From contig JAJEKV010000062.1 of the NCBI GenBank assembly GCA_021234155.1, positions 6,726,432 through 6,790,431 of the forward strand: 64,000 bases of DNA, given 5' to 3'. Each line of letters opens with the position of its first letter. The stretch's first letter is position 1. This DNA comes from Isoetes taiwanensis. Its lineage: Eukaryota; Streptophyta; Lycopodiopsida; Isoetales; Isoetaceae. This document shows, one piece after another, positions 21,620 through 36,137 of this stretch. Position numbers and translations under genes: made by a program. Below the pieces are notes generated by a model, which was not told where the DNA came from, searched no databases, and saw nothing but the letters and a program-made list of their open reading frames with translations.

Positions 21620-24560
21620 CCTTGTGCACAGAATAAAAATTAAAGATAAATGGGCTCAGATAATACCGATTTGGTGCACACAATGGGTGAAATTTTACTT
21701 CACTTGCTACAGATTTGCTCTCTGCTTTCGTCTGCCGAGCGCCTTGAAACAACCTCTAAGGATGAGTGGGACCAATGCAATTTCTCAGAAAATTTTGTGG
21801 AGCTGACCAATGAAAGTTGCTAAACTTAACATGCCTCCCTGATGCTTGATCTTTTCTGCAGATCCATACAAGCCTCTTCCATTGGTTGGCGACTTGGCAA
21901 ATGTTGCAGCCTTCCAATTTAGGAAGAGAGAGAACAGTGATACCTTGAACAGATTAAAGTGCCATCTAGACATCCGTAAAACATCATGGTGGAGTGTACA
22001 AGGCTGCTTTCGCAGCCTTCTCCAAACTAAGCGGTTCAAAGCTCCATGTGCCACAACCTTCTGATGCAACTTTGGGGTAGAATATTGAACCTTACCAGAC
22101 CTTCTGACATCGTGGGAACTTTCTTCAGTTTGGTACTCAGGAAGCGTTGATTTACTTTTCATTTACAAACTGCTAATCCCAAACAAGAGATGTTGGGTTG
22201 CACAAGCTCTGCCATTCTGCTGTACATGAAATCTTGCATCTTCCAAAATATGAGAGTCAACCAAATCAGCCTATTCTGCTGAAACCGTGAGATCAAGCTC
22301 TGAAGCTCCCTTCAGGGAAATATTGCCTTAACAATCTCGCGACCATTCTCATACAGTGTGTGCAAGCTACAACTGCGCAAACCCAGAAATAAACAGACCA
22401 TTGATTTGTATGACACAATATCCTTCTGGATGATGCAGAATACTGATGCTGCCACTACCAAGCGCTTTACTTTTGAAGTAGTTTTCCATGTGGGAAAAAG
22501 GAAGCATCTCATTAGAAGATAATACTTTGAAACCCTTATTGCTAATCCGATTAATGCAATTTCGGTCTTTCAAGATGTGGTGCCAAGAGCTGTATGGGTT
22601 GCGTTGCCTAGAGCCATTAGAAGTCCTTGAACTTGGGATCTGCTTCTTTTTCAAAGCTCCCGTTCTAGGAGCTTAATATTATTGACTTAACCAAGGCTTA
22701 TGAAATGCTGGTATGCTGGCTTTTGTGTGACTTAACCAAGGCTTATGAAATGCTGGTATGCTGGCTTTATCCGAGGAACCAAGGCTTGAAATGCTGGTAT
22801 GCTGGCTTTATCGAGGAAACATCTGTAACTGAGAAGCAAAAACATAGCCTTATCAGTTTCAAAGCTTCCGATCAGCTTAATTAGGGCACTTGGATTAAAG
22901 GAAAGAAGAACCACAGTCACAGTCATGCTGAGAAGTGGGGGACTGCCCATGAGTATAGTAGACCCTGAGAGAAAAGCAATCAAACCAATTAGAAAGGTTC
23001 TACTGAAATGTTAAAGAATTGGTTCATGTAATATCCATTGCATTGATGCATGGGATGACCAGATATACCACTGTTCTTTGGCCAGATATGCATTTGACAT
23101 CTGGATGGCTGTCTATTCTATCCATAAAAGATCAAGCTAGTATAAAAGTATAGATGAAGTCTTCATTCTTGCACACTAACTGCCATTCTAGTGCCTCCAA
23201 TGGACGTCTCATCTGGATGCAGTTAGAAATGGCTTCTTATGACAACCATGAGATCCTAAATTTCAAATTATAGAATACAGTTTCTCAATTTTCTGTTGGG
23301 CAAGACATTTTAAGGTTAAGAAGCCTCAACTAAACATAAACTTTACATCTCATATAAATCGAACTGTCAATATTACCTTAGCCGGAATTTTAAAATAATC
23401 CTTCAGGGAAAAGTTAGCCATTAGAAACATAATTCATCAAAGAAAAGATTGGCATCACATTTTGACTATAGCTTGGTTATGCGTATTCATGGGATAGATC
23501 ACGAAATAGAACACTGCTCATCCTATCATCCAAAGTCATTTACAGTCAGAGTTGCCAATCAGCATTCCAATATTCCTGCCTTTTGCCTCAATTATGGTTG
23601 CAAAAGAAGTGTAAAAATCTGGACTCATATTTATACCAGTAAAATCATTTTCTAGATGATGGAGAATTTAATTATATTCACATTTGACACCCTGCACGGT
23701 CACTTACATCCCACCACAGTGGTGAGACTAATTTACGAGGGAATTAATCAAACAAAACATGTGGAAAACTTAAAGTCTTCTAAACCTGTGAGCTAATTCG
23801 TAGTCGTTGCCTTGCCCTTCTTGCTCAAAGAATAAATGGCCCTGAAAGAATTAATCCTTGGATTAACGTGTCATATTCGGTGGGATATAATATGATTCAA
23901 GTTAATCGTGAAGAAAAGCAGAATACGCCCAACTAACCTCTTCAGCTTTCCATTTAGACTATAACCTTCATCGAAATAAACCTAAGCTTCCCATTTGAAC
24001 TGCTTTTCACTGGCGGCTGCTCCTCACGGAGAAACCTAGTTCAAGCACGAGATTAAAAACGAAGCGGTGGATTGAAGGGGCCGCGAACACGCAGGCCCAC
24101 CTGATATGACGTGCACTCTCCCCTTGGGAGATGCTAGGGCGACAGTCGCCCTGATTACAGCAATGGCGCAAACCATCCCTGAGCCATCGACCTTCCTGGA
24201 TCATCGATGGGCACGCCAGGTAAGTGCTGTTGCAGCGTGCCCTCTCTTTATTTTATAATCTTCTCATGCCTTCTTCTGCAACTTATTTCATGGCGGGATA
24301 TCTATCCATTCTTCTACAACTTATTCCTGAGATCCCTCCCGAACAACTCTGTTTCCTTCGTGAAGAATCGGAACCTGCCTCTCCACAAAACCTTCGTGCA
24401 AAATTTTGGGCCTGCACATTTGTCTTCTCTTGGGTACATTGGACACTCCATATTTCCGACAAGCGTTGGAATGGGATTCCTCTGAAGTTATCCTATCTCG
24501 GCCTCTCAGGTTTGGATTCCGAATTGCTACACTATTCCAATTGAAATAGAAAGCCATTAG
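21620..24560. other. Weak coding-like island, unidentified
   Basis: This stretch has somewhat higher GC than its surroundings and several overlapping frames of 80-178 residues on the minus strand (21785-22162, 22367-22654, 22732-22983, 24321-24857), none of which I recognise. On the plus strand, an ATG at 24162 opens a 19-codon frame ending at a consensus splice donor (CAG|GTAAGT at 24219), but no convincing second exon can be joined. A low-copy gene fragment or pseudogene is possible; so is chance. Confidence 0.2.
22684..22820. repeat. Three-copy tandem repeat of about 45 bp
   Basis: Three adjacent copies contain AACCAAGGCTTATGAAATGC (the third lacks TA) followed by TGGTATGCTGGCTTT. Confidence 0.9.
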
Positions 24561-27500
24561 TTGAACTAATATTAATAGCCAAGCACAGTCAAAGAGATGA
24601 AGTATGACATCCTGAGCATCTAGAAAGGTCAGTTCACTTGCTTTATTTAAACAAATGCATGAACAACGCAGGGAAACAATTGCATTGGTTTTTAGTCCTA
24701 ATTCGACTGCGGCATTTATATCGGCATTCATATGTTTGTTTTCACATATCTTGGACATTATTGTTTGTCCTTTGTTGTGTACGTACATATGTTCAATATT
24801 AGATGGACAAGGTCTTGGGAAACATGGATTGCTAATATATGGGCAATGTTTTGACACAAACTTTGGCGATGAACAAGTTTATGTTTTATATGTACGATAA
24901 GAGCAATATTACTTTAAGCATAGGATATTATGAGAATTAATTGTGGTCTTTTCCTAATATTGCGGCCTCATATATTAAAGGCAGGCACCCGGTATTTCTT
25001 GGCATCGATTCTTGCTATATCTGCAAAACATGATATAAATTGACTTTAGGATACGTGTCTTCTATAGAGGTCAAGTAGTAGCACTTAGCCAATTTGTAGT
25101 GCTACTTAGAGATAGAGAATTTCTACAAATGTATAGCATTCCCGATTATTCTTAGGGTGCTACACTTGGCCGATAGTGCTTGAGATTGCTATACAAGGAG
25201 CCCAATTATCACCCACAGGTAATGAATATACGGATCAACTTTAGTACATATAGAGTCTTATTATCGACCCACTCCTTTCCTTATACATCTTCACCATTGC
25301 TTTGTCCATTTTAGTTAACTCTTTGCTCCTCTACTTAGACACTCGACCCCACTTCTGAGAAAAGGTACCTATAGTGTAAAAATGCTTGTCGATATTTTTG
25401 ACACTAGCGGGCGGCTGATCCCAATTGTGTAAAGATCTTGGCGCTATATTTGTACGTGATCATTTGTCGCAAATAGCCTGTCAGCGTCGGTGATTATGTC
25501 CAAGTTTGTGGCTTCAATTTCTGTCATATTGATGCAAAGTCAAATTCAGGCATCATAATCTAGAAGATGTCCAAACTTGTGACAATATCTTAACAACAAT
25601 TGTGATAAATAAACAAAACCTATGGGTATAATGTTGCATCAACATTGTGGCAAGCTGGATAGAGAGGTGATATGAGATGGGGAATTTTCTGCAAATGTAT
25701 AGCATTCCCGGTCATTGCGGAGTTACATGACCATTTATTAGCCAGTTGCTATGCAAACAATTATCATCAGTTAATGAATACTGATTATGGTGCGGCGTTC
25801 GCAATGTATATCGAAGGTGGTTGTTTATTGCTAAATAAAAGATTTGGAGCATAGAAAATATGCATGTGAGTTGTAGGAGGAACATTGGAGCACAAAATAT
25901 GCATTCTCACCACATGTATTGCATCTACAACAAATTGGCATTTCCAGCACCTTCTGGCATTGGAGGCTTAGCGAGAATCTTCTAGTTATCTTCCGGTAGC
26001 CTAAGTTTAAGTGGATATTCCATTGAAAAGAGAAGCCATATATACATGACCAATGTTTGCAATATTGAGGAGGGAATCCACTTCCTATGTTTTTGAAGCA
26101 TTAATGTTTGCAATATTGAGAGGGGAATCTGCAGCTTCCCATAGGATTAAAAAGTATATGGATAGGTGTAATGTGATAATGCAACATGATATTAATACTT
26201 CCAAAGTGAAGTTTCAATAAAATGTAATGCTCATTTTAAATAACAATATAAAATTTTACGATTATTAAAGGAACTATGTTACTTTGGTCGCTACAAAACT
26301 TCTGAGGAAGAGTTTGGCGATGATCTTTCAATGCTATAAATTGGATATGAAGACATGGATGTAGCATCACGTTTTATCATGAAGTATGTTGAATTCAAAA
26401 ACATCTTGTCTAGCAATGTTGTAAGACATTGATAAATGTGGTGTAACCAAAACCCTTCAAATGCCAATGTGAAATGTTAAGTGCAATTAACTTCCATGTT
26501 GATTGCAAGATATGTCTGAAACAAAGACATAACATTTGGCCTCACGTTTAAGGGGATATTTCCTTGTGCAGTAAATGTCAAAAATTCTCCAATGGTTATT
26601 GATAATATTTGGTGATCATGATGATACATATTTGCTCATGTTCTGCAACGTCATGTTCAAAGGAGCCTATCTTATACAAAGGCGTATGTTGTTGCATTGG
26701 CATCCTGCGACAAAACTTAGGTATTTATATCATCACGTTGATGCTATGCTAGTTATTTGTGTGGGCCTCTTATTTTGTTACAATGGCATTTCTTGCAAAT
26801 GCATAAGCGAGGAATTTATTTTACGATCATTGGTTCAGATTCACGGTGCTTCCAGGGTCTCATTTCCATCCAGCGAAGAATACCTTCATTGAAGTGATGT
26901 TTATCCATTTCGGCGTGCCAGTGCGACCTTGTTGTTAGGATCAAATTGCAATGATATGCGTTCGCAGGCCTTTGATGCCTTAGCCCACTAAGCATTAGTA
27001 AGAAGTTATTCCAAACTCTTGCCTTTTTCCATGCGGACAATTGCTTGCTCAACATTTTAACAAAATGTAAAAATCGAGGGAGCATTATAAACACATAATA
27101 AAATGAATGATACGTCGACATCGTCTATTGTTTTGGGGAATTAACATATTTTCTTATTGGTACAAGGTTGCATCTATGATCAGGCGAGAATCTTATTGTG
27201 ACCAAAATGGAAACCAGTTGCAAGACCTACAACATCAAGAAGTTAATGGCGGAAGCATTATATTGCAATTTGATGAATGTTTCACAACAATATACTATAA
27301 AGAATTGTTTTACCCGTATTTACTTATTCGATAAGTTAGTGATACGGCCTAAAATGAGGCATCACTATAAAGAATGTTTTTACCTTAATGTTGTTGTATT
27401 ACATGAGCACAACCAACAATGTTGCGTTACAGTACAATAAGTTTATAGCCACAACAAACATTTCTTTTTTGTCCAACTCTTCTTAAATAAGGTTTGATAT

Positions 27501-30500
27501 TAGTAGAAGCGATCGCAGTTATGAACCTACAAGAGTGAACTAAATGGATCAGCTTGGAAAACTCCATTTCATATTTTCCAAAATAATGATAAATGCACAT
27601 CTTTTACATCTAACTCTGTGGAATACCTCACAAGCTTACCAACATTTCAAGCTAAACATGTACGTGCAACCAACAAACAACTGGATGACTTGTAGCATTA
27701 CGAATTTAACTTTCAGCGGTATTCTCTTGGTGGGAGCCATATACCGCCAATTTCTTTTCAATAAGTTTATAAAAGTCTTTAATAGCTCTCAACCTTAATC
27801 GCGCGACGGGCGCCAACATTGAACTGCCTCATGTTTGACTCAAGCGGTACGTAATATTCCCCTCAGACCACGAGAGAGACAATTGTTGTTGACTAATGCA
27901 AAATTTAAATCCTGCGGCATATACAAATCACTTACGTAATTGTACTTTAGACGGTGTTTGATTGCTATAACCCGTTATGCCCCAATTCTACTTCGTGAGG
28001 CTTGTGACCACATCACGAAGTCCCACTCCAACTTTGTTAAAACTTAATAAATTGAGTCTTTAAGCCGAGGCAAATTTATTCTTATATTGAAGACAAATCA
28101 AATGGAAAGTAATTGGCATGCAAAAGAAATGCATCCATCCAGTTCGACACGAAATGTTTCATAAGAACGTACTCTTAGTAACTTCCAGCATAACAAAGTA
28201 AGGAAAATGGAATAACGGAGGTACTAATATGTGTGATGGCAATCGTGACTCGAGAAAGTAGGGATCAAATACCTTAACATGGGTGCCATCTCAAGCGCAA
28301 TATGAACAATAGTTACAATGCCCAGGCATTGCACACACAAACCACAATAATTTCACTAATAAACCAAAATAGCGGTGGTAGCGATAAATGAAAAGGTTTT
28401 CAATCTTTGCGCTTTTCCTTAGAACAACAAAAGAGCCTCTTATGCATGTCGAGAGATCTCAATGGTGTTTTGCTGCATACTAGAATTGTTAACATGGTGC
28501 TCAAATGTTTGTAGAGATAGGCTGTAGACACAAATAGATATGAAACTTGACCTTGATTGTTTGTTTGTTGTTCCATAAACGATTCAGCATACAACAAATG
28601 GCGTCGTCATGAAATCTTACCCTCACGAAGAAGCGAATCTGCATGCTAAAGAAAGGTAATTTTATTTTATTTTAATGCTCATTCATCTTTGAAATTCAAT
28701 GTTGCTCGGCAGATGAAAATAGACCTACATGAATTAGAGCTTTCAAATGTTATACTCCAAAATCTAGGCGGTAAGCTCACAAATTTTGAATTTGACATAC
28801 CACAATGTGTACAACTCCCTTACCAAGCTCATAGATTTTACATATACTTTCTGACTCTCTCAGGCCAGCGGGATTGAAATTTTGCCAGGGGCAGAAGTTA
28901 GACAATTTGTGGGCGCCTCATTGAAGCATCTGCTCGTTGCAAAAGGTCAATTAATGCTGAGATATTTGGATCACGGAAGTCTGGAAACACCATTTACACA
29001 CATAGATTGGAAATGGCGATAACCTTCACGCACTAACTCCAAATTACCCTCACGTTAAAGTATATGTTCGAGCAAACCTATTACTTCTTTGTTTACACAT
29101 GGAAAGATGACGCCTCAAACGTGGCAATGACAATTTTGGTGTTTCTATTCCTCATATTTGGACTGTTAGGGAATATATTGCTAATTGAATGAAGATAGAA
29201 ATGCTTGAGAATCAAAGTAAGCACCCAATTACTTGTTAGGAATTACTATTGGTGACCCTCCCCAGATTCCCATAAAGCAATGTTTTTGTTTATGCAATAT
29301 GCTTTGACTGACATGGACTCATTATGCCTAGCCCTACCTCACCGGCTTGCTAAAACAAATGTTTACATTTCTCCTTTTCTAAATGGATAGTGTTTGTTCA
29401 ACCATAAAGAAATTTTATCATTCTAAAACCAAAATCATTGTTAAATTGCACCTACTTATGCTGTATTCTCTTTGTTGCCTAGCATCTTTCATTTTCTTAG
29501 GTATGCATGTAGATCTTCGAAGCAAAGGTTTAGATGCTTGCTTTGGTAAAATTTGATTATTACAACTCAAGAAACCTCGTGAATGTTGAGATTGCAATCA
29601 AATGCCAGCGAAGTGGCTCCGAATCGCACTTATGTGCAAACGCCAAACGGAGCAGCCAGAGCTCTTCCCATTCTCATTGGATGCCATGGTTGTTACACCC
29701 TTCGGCTGCGATCTCGCTTCTATATTGTCTGACCTCCTCTTCTATTTTTCTTTTCCTTTTCCTCATGGGTTTGTTTCCATTGATAGATCTTGATCGTGGA
29801 TGTGAACTGCATGGTAAGATCTTCTACTGTGGATATGGATTCTAAATGTGGTGTTAGCTAGTGCCCTTTATCTTTTGTTTGATTGAACACAAAAAATTTC
29901 TTCCTTCCGGATTTTAGTCCCTAACCATGTGCTTGTTGCAATCATTCAGAAGTGGTGTTATCTCTTTACCACGGCAGAGGAGCCACCCCTACCTCTTTCA
30001 GGTGGCTCTAGTTGTGCAGCCAAGATGTCGATATCCGGGTCTCATTGTCACAAATCATGCAGGAATATTCATTTTCTTATTTTTATTTGCTAACAATAGG
30101 GCTTTGGTTTTACAAATCGAATTCTTTGCTTGGAGAAAAGGCTGACTGACACTTATTTTATTTTGTTGCTCTGCCATTTCATTTTAATTTTTAGAGGGGT
30201 AATCGTCAAAGATAAGATATACAAAGAATGTGTGATATACTGCTTTAGTGTCAGCAGGAAGGAGCGTGAGGGTTTGATCGTAGAGGAGTAGAGAAATCTG
30301 ATTCTACCATGGATCTTAAGCTCTCAACATATAATACTCCAGGATAAACAAGCAATAAGGTAAGGGCTATACCATGGTAAAGACACGCCCACCAGACGTT
30401 ATTCATCGTGCCCTTGCATATTTTTAATTTTCCTACTATGAGTGCATTAATCAATTATTTTCCCCACGTCGCGACATTTAATTTCGCTTAGGTTCATCAT

Positions 30501-33500
30501 TACGAGATAATACTATAAGGAAATGCCAAAAATAGATTTTTGAGAAGTAATAGGGAGGAAATTCAAGAGCAAGAATCACAGTAGTTTCACTTGAGTGACC
30601 AGATAAATACTCTTATGAATTGTCAAAGCCAATTTGGTCTCTGGATGTACTGCCTGATCTGAGTCATTGAAAACATACATGGTAAAAATTATGGGTTCAA
30701 TTCATATTGTTCAATTGCATTGCGCTCACAAACTATAATATGAACCATCATTTTGATATATGCACATTAATAAATCTAAACCAATCAGATATTACCGGTA
30801 AATAATTGCTATCAACCAAATTTAAACAGGCAACATTTACCACATTGTGGTGTATTGATCCCTATCAATCCAATCTAAACTCCACAAATATTTTACCACG
30901 TGTGGTATCATCATAGTAAAAATCACTATATTATGTCAGAAACTGTACTTCACATGCAAAAACAAAACAAGTCAAATCGAAACTAACTACTTACCACATC
31001 AGGAAAAGAATTAATCACTCATCAAATATCATAAAATAAGACATCCAAATATCACTCCACTAAACTAGAGATATTGCTAAATAGTACTTTCATCATATGG
31101 CCTTTAAGATGTTGTTACCGCAGTAATAATTTAATATTACCATGTGCATATACTAAGGAAGATAGGACAAGATCAAATATCATTCTTACTATACTCTGAT
31201 ATACGGTTAATAATAGATATCATATATTTTAAGTTGTTATAAAGACCAACTATAACTATCATATTCTAGTAACATGTTAAAAAGTGGCCATTTGTTTATC
31301 ATGTTATAGAATTATATTCATGAAACCACATTGCACAATCAGAGGCGATTTGTAAACTTTTTGGCCCACAAACTCGCATCACATTTAATGACGAGATTCA
31401 CTAATAAACCAATATAAAAAGTCATATTGATTCAATTTTGGGCCTTGTGATTTTACCGATTAAGATGTCAAATTTTATGGATTTCTTGATTCAAAGTCTC
31501 AAGAAAAATATATTCCTAGCTAGAGTGTGTATGATAGTCTTTGAGGAGTACAAAAAGGCCTGGGTTTTCAAGTGTTGGGTGGGGTTATTAACCTTTTCTC
31601 GGCCTCAACAAGAGCATGGAAACAATGTTCTCGACTTTCCTTAACATTTGCAGCCATCATCCTCACTTAGCCTCCAAGTTAGTGGGGGAAGGGCCTTTAG
31701 CACGCTGGAAGAGGTCTCCCCTGCAGACCCATTATGAGTGGCCTGCAATAATGTGCAATTCCCTAGAGTTTCAAAAATTGAGGGCTGGTTGAGTAGGTGA
31801 GGGCGAGCAATCACCTTAGTTTCAAGGAGTGAGGGAGATGGTGTTCTAAACATGCATTTACCGTGAGAATATGTGTTGGAGAAGGAGTTAAAAGGGGTGG
31901 ATCCTCACAAATGTAAAGGGATGGAGATACAAAGCTTGAAGACGATTCTTATCGTGAGACGGTATGTCCCAGACATCTTCATCTTTATCGATTTGTGGGT
32001 GGCCGAATCGCCTCGAAAGAACACGAAACATTTGCAAAGCGGAGATAAATGATTGCCTGCATTGTCACATCTTATGTTGCAAATATGGATGATCATATTT
32101 AGCAAAAGAGTTGTACCAAACCATCATTCATGCAAACATTTAAGAAGGATACTAACAAACAATCAAATATTAATGCATTTTTAGCCTATGCAGATAGAAA
32201 TGGCAGATGTAAACATGTTGCCCATCCGCATATAGACAAGACGGGAAAGAAGCCATGAAAGAAAAGCTTGTTACCTATTCGAGCATGGAACAAGACATGA
32301 AAATAAAATCTGTGGGCCCATGCCGCATAGACGGGATAAAAGCTTTGAAGAAAAACCAGCTGCTCATAAGAACGAATTATCCTTGACCGCCACTCCATAG
32401 CACAGAGATCGTAGGAAAACATTTATGCAAAATTCCATGGAAATATTCAAATATTATGACACAATATAAATAGAAAACTGGCTCGATTTAAGATACGCAT
32501 TTCTGTGGTTTTAAGGGGCTTAATCTTCGCAAAGATGCTATATTTAAGGGTTTTTGAAAAGTGAATACTTAATGTGAATAGCCCCAGACAAATATTTTTA
32601 ATGGTTCGCCAACCTTCGACGGTGGAAGCTCCCGGCCAAGGTTGGAATCGCCAAGAAGACTAGTGTGATTCATTCCATCTGCCTAGGTTTCTACAGGTTC
32701 CCACTGGATTTAGACTTGATTCGCCTACCATATGTACAAGTGCTATTCATAAAGGTTTATCTCGAGCTCAAGAATGTTCTGGCCCGGCCTCAACCGTAGC
32801 TTTTCGAAGGGCATGAAAATAGAGACCTATTTGCAAATGAGATGACGACAGCTTCTGTGATGAAATGAAATGTATTTGCAAATGGAAAAGCCTACTGCTT
32901 TCCTCATACAAGCAATGCTTGTATTGTTTATCACAAATGCCTACACAAATTTAAAACTTGTAATTCTTCTCACCGACTTAGAGATTCAGTTTCTTAAAGA
33001 GGAGCAATTTTGACGCTAATATTTCTGAGTAGGTATGAAATTTTAGAAAGCCGCTTGCTGGATCCTGGGATTATTTTCCATTCCTCATTTGTTTGAAGCC
33101 TATCTCAAGAGATTATTTATATTATTCATTTTCCTTTAATAACTTTGCTTTCATTGCATTATGCATTATTTCGTATGAATTACCGTGGAGAGGTTTGCAT
33201 GCTCTTGAGAAGAATCTTATCTAACCATGTCTCTTTGTTTACTTGCTTCGTGTGCCCTAAAAATTTTAGTGCCGGAATTTTCACCGCTTGTCTAAAGCCG
33301 CTATTCCACATGAATCTCCGTAGCGCCTTTTGTGGCTTCCAATCATATTGAAGCAAATTGCTTAGATGATGCTTTTGTCTCTTTAGGATCCAATCATTAT
33401 TAGGTTTTCTTGCTTTAATCTTTATCTCGATGCTAAGGATGCAAAACTATCTGCTATTTGAACTATTAGAAGCTTTATTTTGAAATTGATGCAGTTAGAT

Positions 33501-35740
33501 TTTTCTGCAGACGGCAGTGGGTAGGTGGAGATGCCTAGGTATTGGTTAACCTAGTCTTTCCTTGCCTTGTGCTGCCTTTTGGATTGATTCTGTGTTTCTT
33601 CTTCATACGTTGCCTCATGAACATGAGATGGACAAGCAAGGAATTTTATTTATCTCCTTAATGAAAGTGAATAAAGATATGCTCTCTAGTAGTGTGTTCC
33701 ACAACACCAAGCACACAATGTTGAAAATACTAGTACTCACTCTAATGATGCTCCCACCGAAAACGCCTAAGTGATGTTGAAGTTTCAATAGAGGCCTGAC
33801 TAATCGCAAATGCGTTTCTTACCATCTCCCAGTGATCACCTCCATGTATTGATGCGTATAGGAAGTAAAATAAGAAGAGGAAAAAGGAAAACGACAAGGT
33901 AGAGAGTTTCCAGAATGGGCAGTGATCATCCATAGAGCCCAAAGTGGAAGGAAAAGCGACAGAGTTCTGAATGCCAAAAATATGCAACAAGAATGCGTGG
34001 ATCGTGACAAGTTCTTCATGGGAAAAGGAAGAATGAGTGCTTTGCCATGGTGTCGCGATACCAGAGAAAAGCATGCGTAAGGTCTAGTGAGAAGAAGATC
34101 ATTGATGGAAAGAAATCAAGAGTACGAGATGGAAAACAAAAGAAGAGTGCAGTATCAAAAGTCGCTGAGGAGTACAAAATATTATCGGTAAAAGCAAGAT
34201 TTGTCAACTTCTAGTAACCAATAAGAACAACATTGTTGCTAAAATGATTTTATAAAAATTTGAAGTCCAAAGTTGTCGCTCAATTGCAATCATTATTTCA
34301 TGTCTCTTGAAACGAGGTGTTTCGTGATGATTATCTCGGCCAAGATGAGCATCTTCTAGCATTGTCGCCCATTCCTGCACTCTCCTCTCCTAAATCCACT
34401 CATTGGTCTATCCAAAGTGGCAGGAATCTTGCAAAATGCATCATCAAGTGCTATCAAATGATTTGAGAGGGAACTTATGAAAGTCAGGATTACTTTGCCA
34501 TATCATTGGATGAAGCCTGTACCCAAGGATATGTCTTCCCAAGTTATGTATGACCTGCTGCTTATTGCTAGGAAGGTATATATTAGACAATCTATATTAT
34601 GTCGAATTAAGTGTTTAGAAAAGAATGCTATCGAAAATATATATATGATGTTGTTCAAGATGCTTTGACGATAGACGGGGTTGTCACCAAATGAAATTGC
34701 CAAAAGCTTGTTTGTATAGGCTTGATGGTTGCTCGGTAATGCAAGGTCAGGCCGGAATGGTTTAATGTTGAGAACCAAACAAATTTAGCCTAGTATCTAT
34801 CGCATGGCGCAACGTGGATGAATTCCTGAAGCTATAAAATTATTGATAACTTTGAGTATGTCGAAGATCAAGACTTGGTGAGCGATTCTCATAACTTTTG
34901 TCGAGGCTCAAAGGTATGGGATTCATCTCTACCAATTATTATGCTGAAAATTTTCTGGCTCTTTTACAAAGCTGAAGATGCATAGGATTCGTAAATTCAA
35001 AAAGTATGCGGTCGGGCTCTGATAAAGGGTTCAAGTTATTGAAGAATGTGAATATTACCTGCGGGATTTCTGCTAAAACCAGCAAAGACGCTTATTTCAA
35101 GAGTATCCATCTTTGGTTTCCGCTTTTAATGGATAAACTTCTACCATCGCGAAAAGAGGTGGTCACGAAAGAGAGACAAAGCACAAGAATTGCTTACTAG
35201 GCTAATGTGACTTAGAGACATGCTCACTTTAATGTGTATTTTATTTTATTACGATGCATAAGTTGAGGAAGCATCTATTGTGCCTATTCTTCTATTCTAT
35301 CGACGCCGGTCGCCACTACTTTGTAGGTTTGCTGCCCATGTTAAGGGAATGAATATGCTAATATTGTTGGCAATAAAAGCGCACGATGTATATTCCTGAG
35401 TATGTTCATGCTAGAAAAAGGGTATGCTCGCCCCAGATGGTTTGTATCCCACTTCACCAGACTGCCATGCCACAAAGAAAAATTCATAAGTAGCTTAGCA
35501 CAATTTAGTTCATATTGAAGGTGAGAATTCCGCTAGCATATGATTCAAAGGAAATTATGCATGAAGGTGCACCTCATCTAGTTCGTAAGAGTCTTGAGAT
35601 AAAATTTACGCCTTTGCATTCATTTGGCATTAACAAAAAACTGTATTGTTTGTGTTGGCTAGATGTATATACAAGAGAAGAACTGAGGATCTACTTGCGC
35701 GATAACTCCCATTATGTTAGATGATTCATTTAAAACGGTC
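24561..35740. other. Long AT-rich stretch without recognisable genes
   Basis: More than 11 kb with only short frames on both strands. Small local repeats exist: a TACAAATGTATAGCATTCCC-type block at about 25128 and 25690, TGTTTGCAATATTGAG at about 26056 and 26105, and short TACCAC/GTGGTA inverted pairs near 30837 and 30894. No retroelement domain, tRNA or rRNA is identified. It is probably old, decayed repeat DNA. Confidence 0.5.
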
Positions 35741-35890
35741 TCTAATGTAAAAGGCAAACTTCCTTGCAAAGATTGCATCCACCTGGCAAAGCAAATTCGA
35801 GAGCGGGTTTCAAGAGATGAATTGTTGGACGCTTATGGCCATTGTCTATCCACAATTTAAGTTGATAGAAATGACATCGAATCTACCAAG
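35741..35890 (+). pseudogene. Possible hAT-transposase remnant
   Basis: One frame reads AKIASTWQSKFESGF and then MAIVYPQFKLIEM. This is reminiscent of the hAT transposase segment in which a W-rich helix precedes an LDPRFKL-type motif. The match is short, lacks the LDPR residues and has stops on both sides, so the call is tentative. Confidence 0.15.
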
Positions 35891-36137
35891 AAGACTTTAA
35901 GAGTAAGTCGCGAGACATTTTGAGAAAGCACATTTTTACAAAATCAGAATAAGAAGATCCTCGTAGATAGTGCATGGAGCAACAGAGATGTCATTACAAA
36001 GAATCTAACGTTTGATACAATTCAAGGGACTAATGTCGCAAGAAATCGAGAAGCCAAAAGAGTTTGACCACCATAAGGCTGTATTAAATAATACCGTTCC
36101 CCATAAGATCAATGCCATTATTTTAAACTTACAGGCA

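Noticed and set aside
30830..30910. Short TACCAC/GTGGTA inverted pairs including a CACGTG G-box
   Set aside because: Stems of six bases in AT-rich DNA without a nearby gene are expected by chance.
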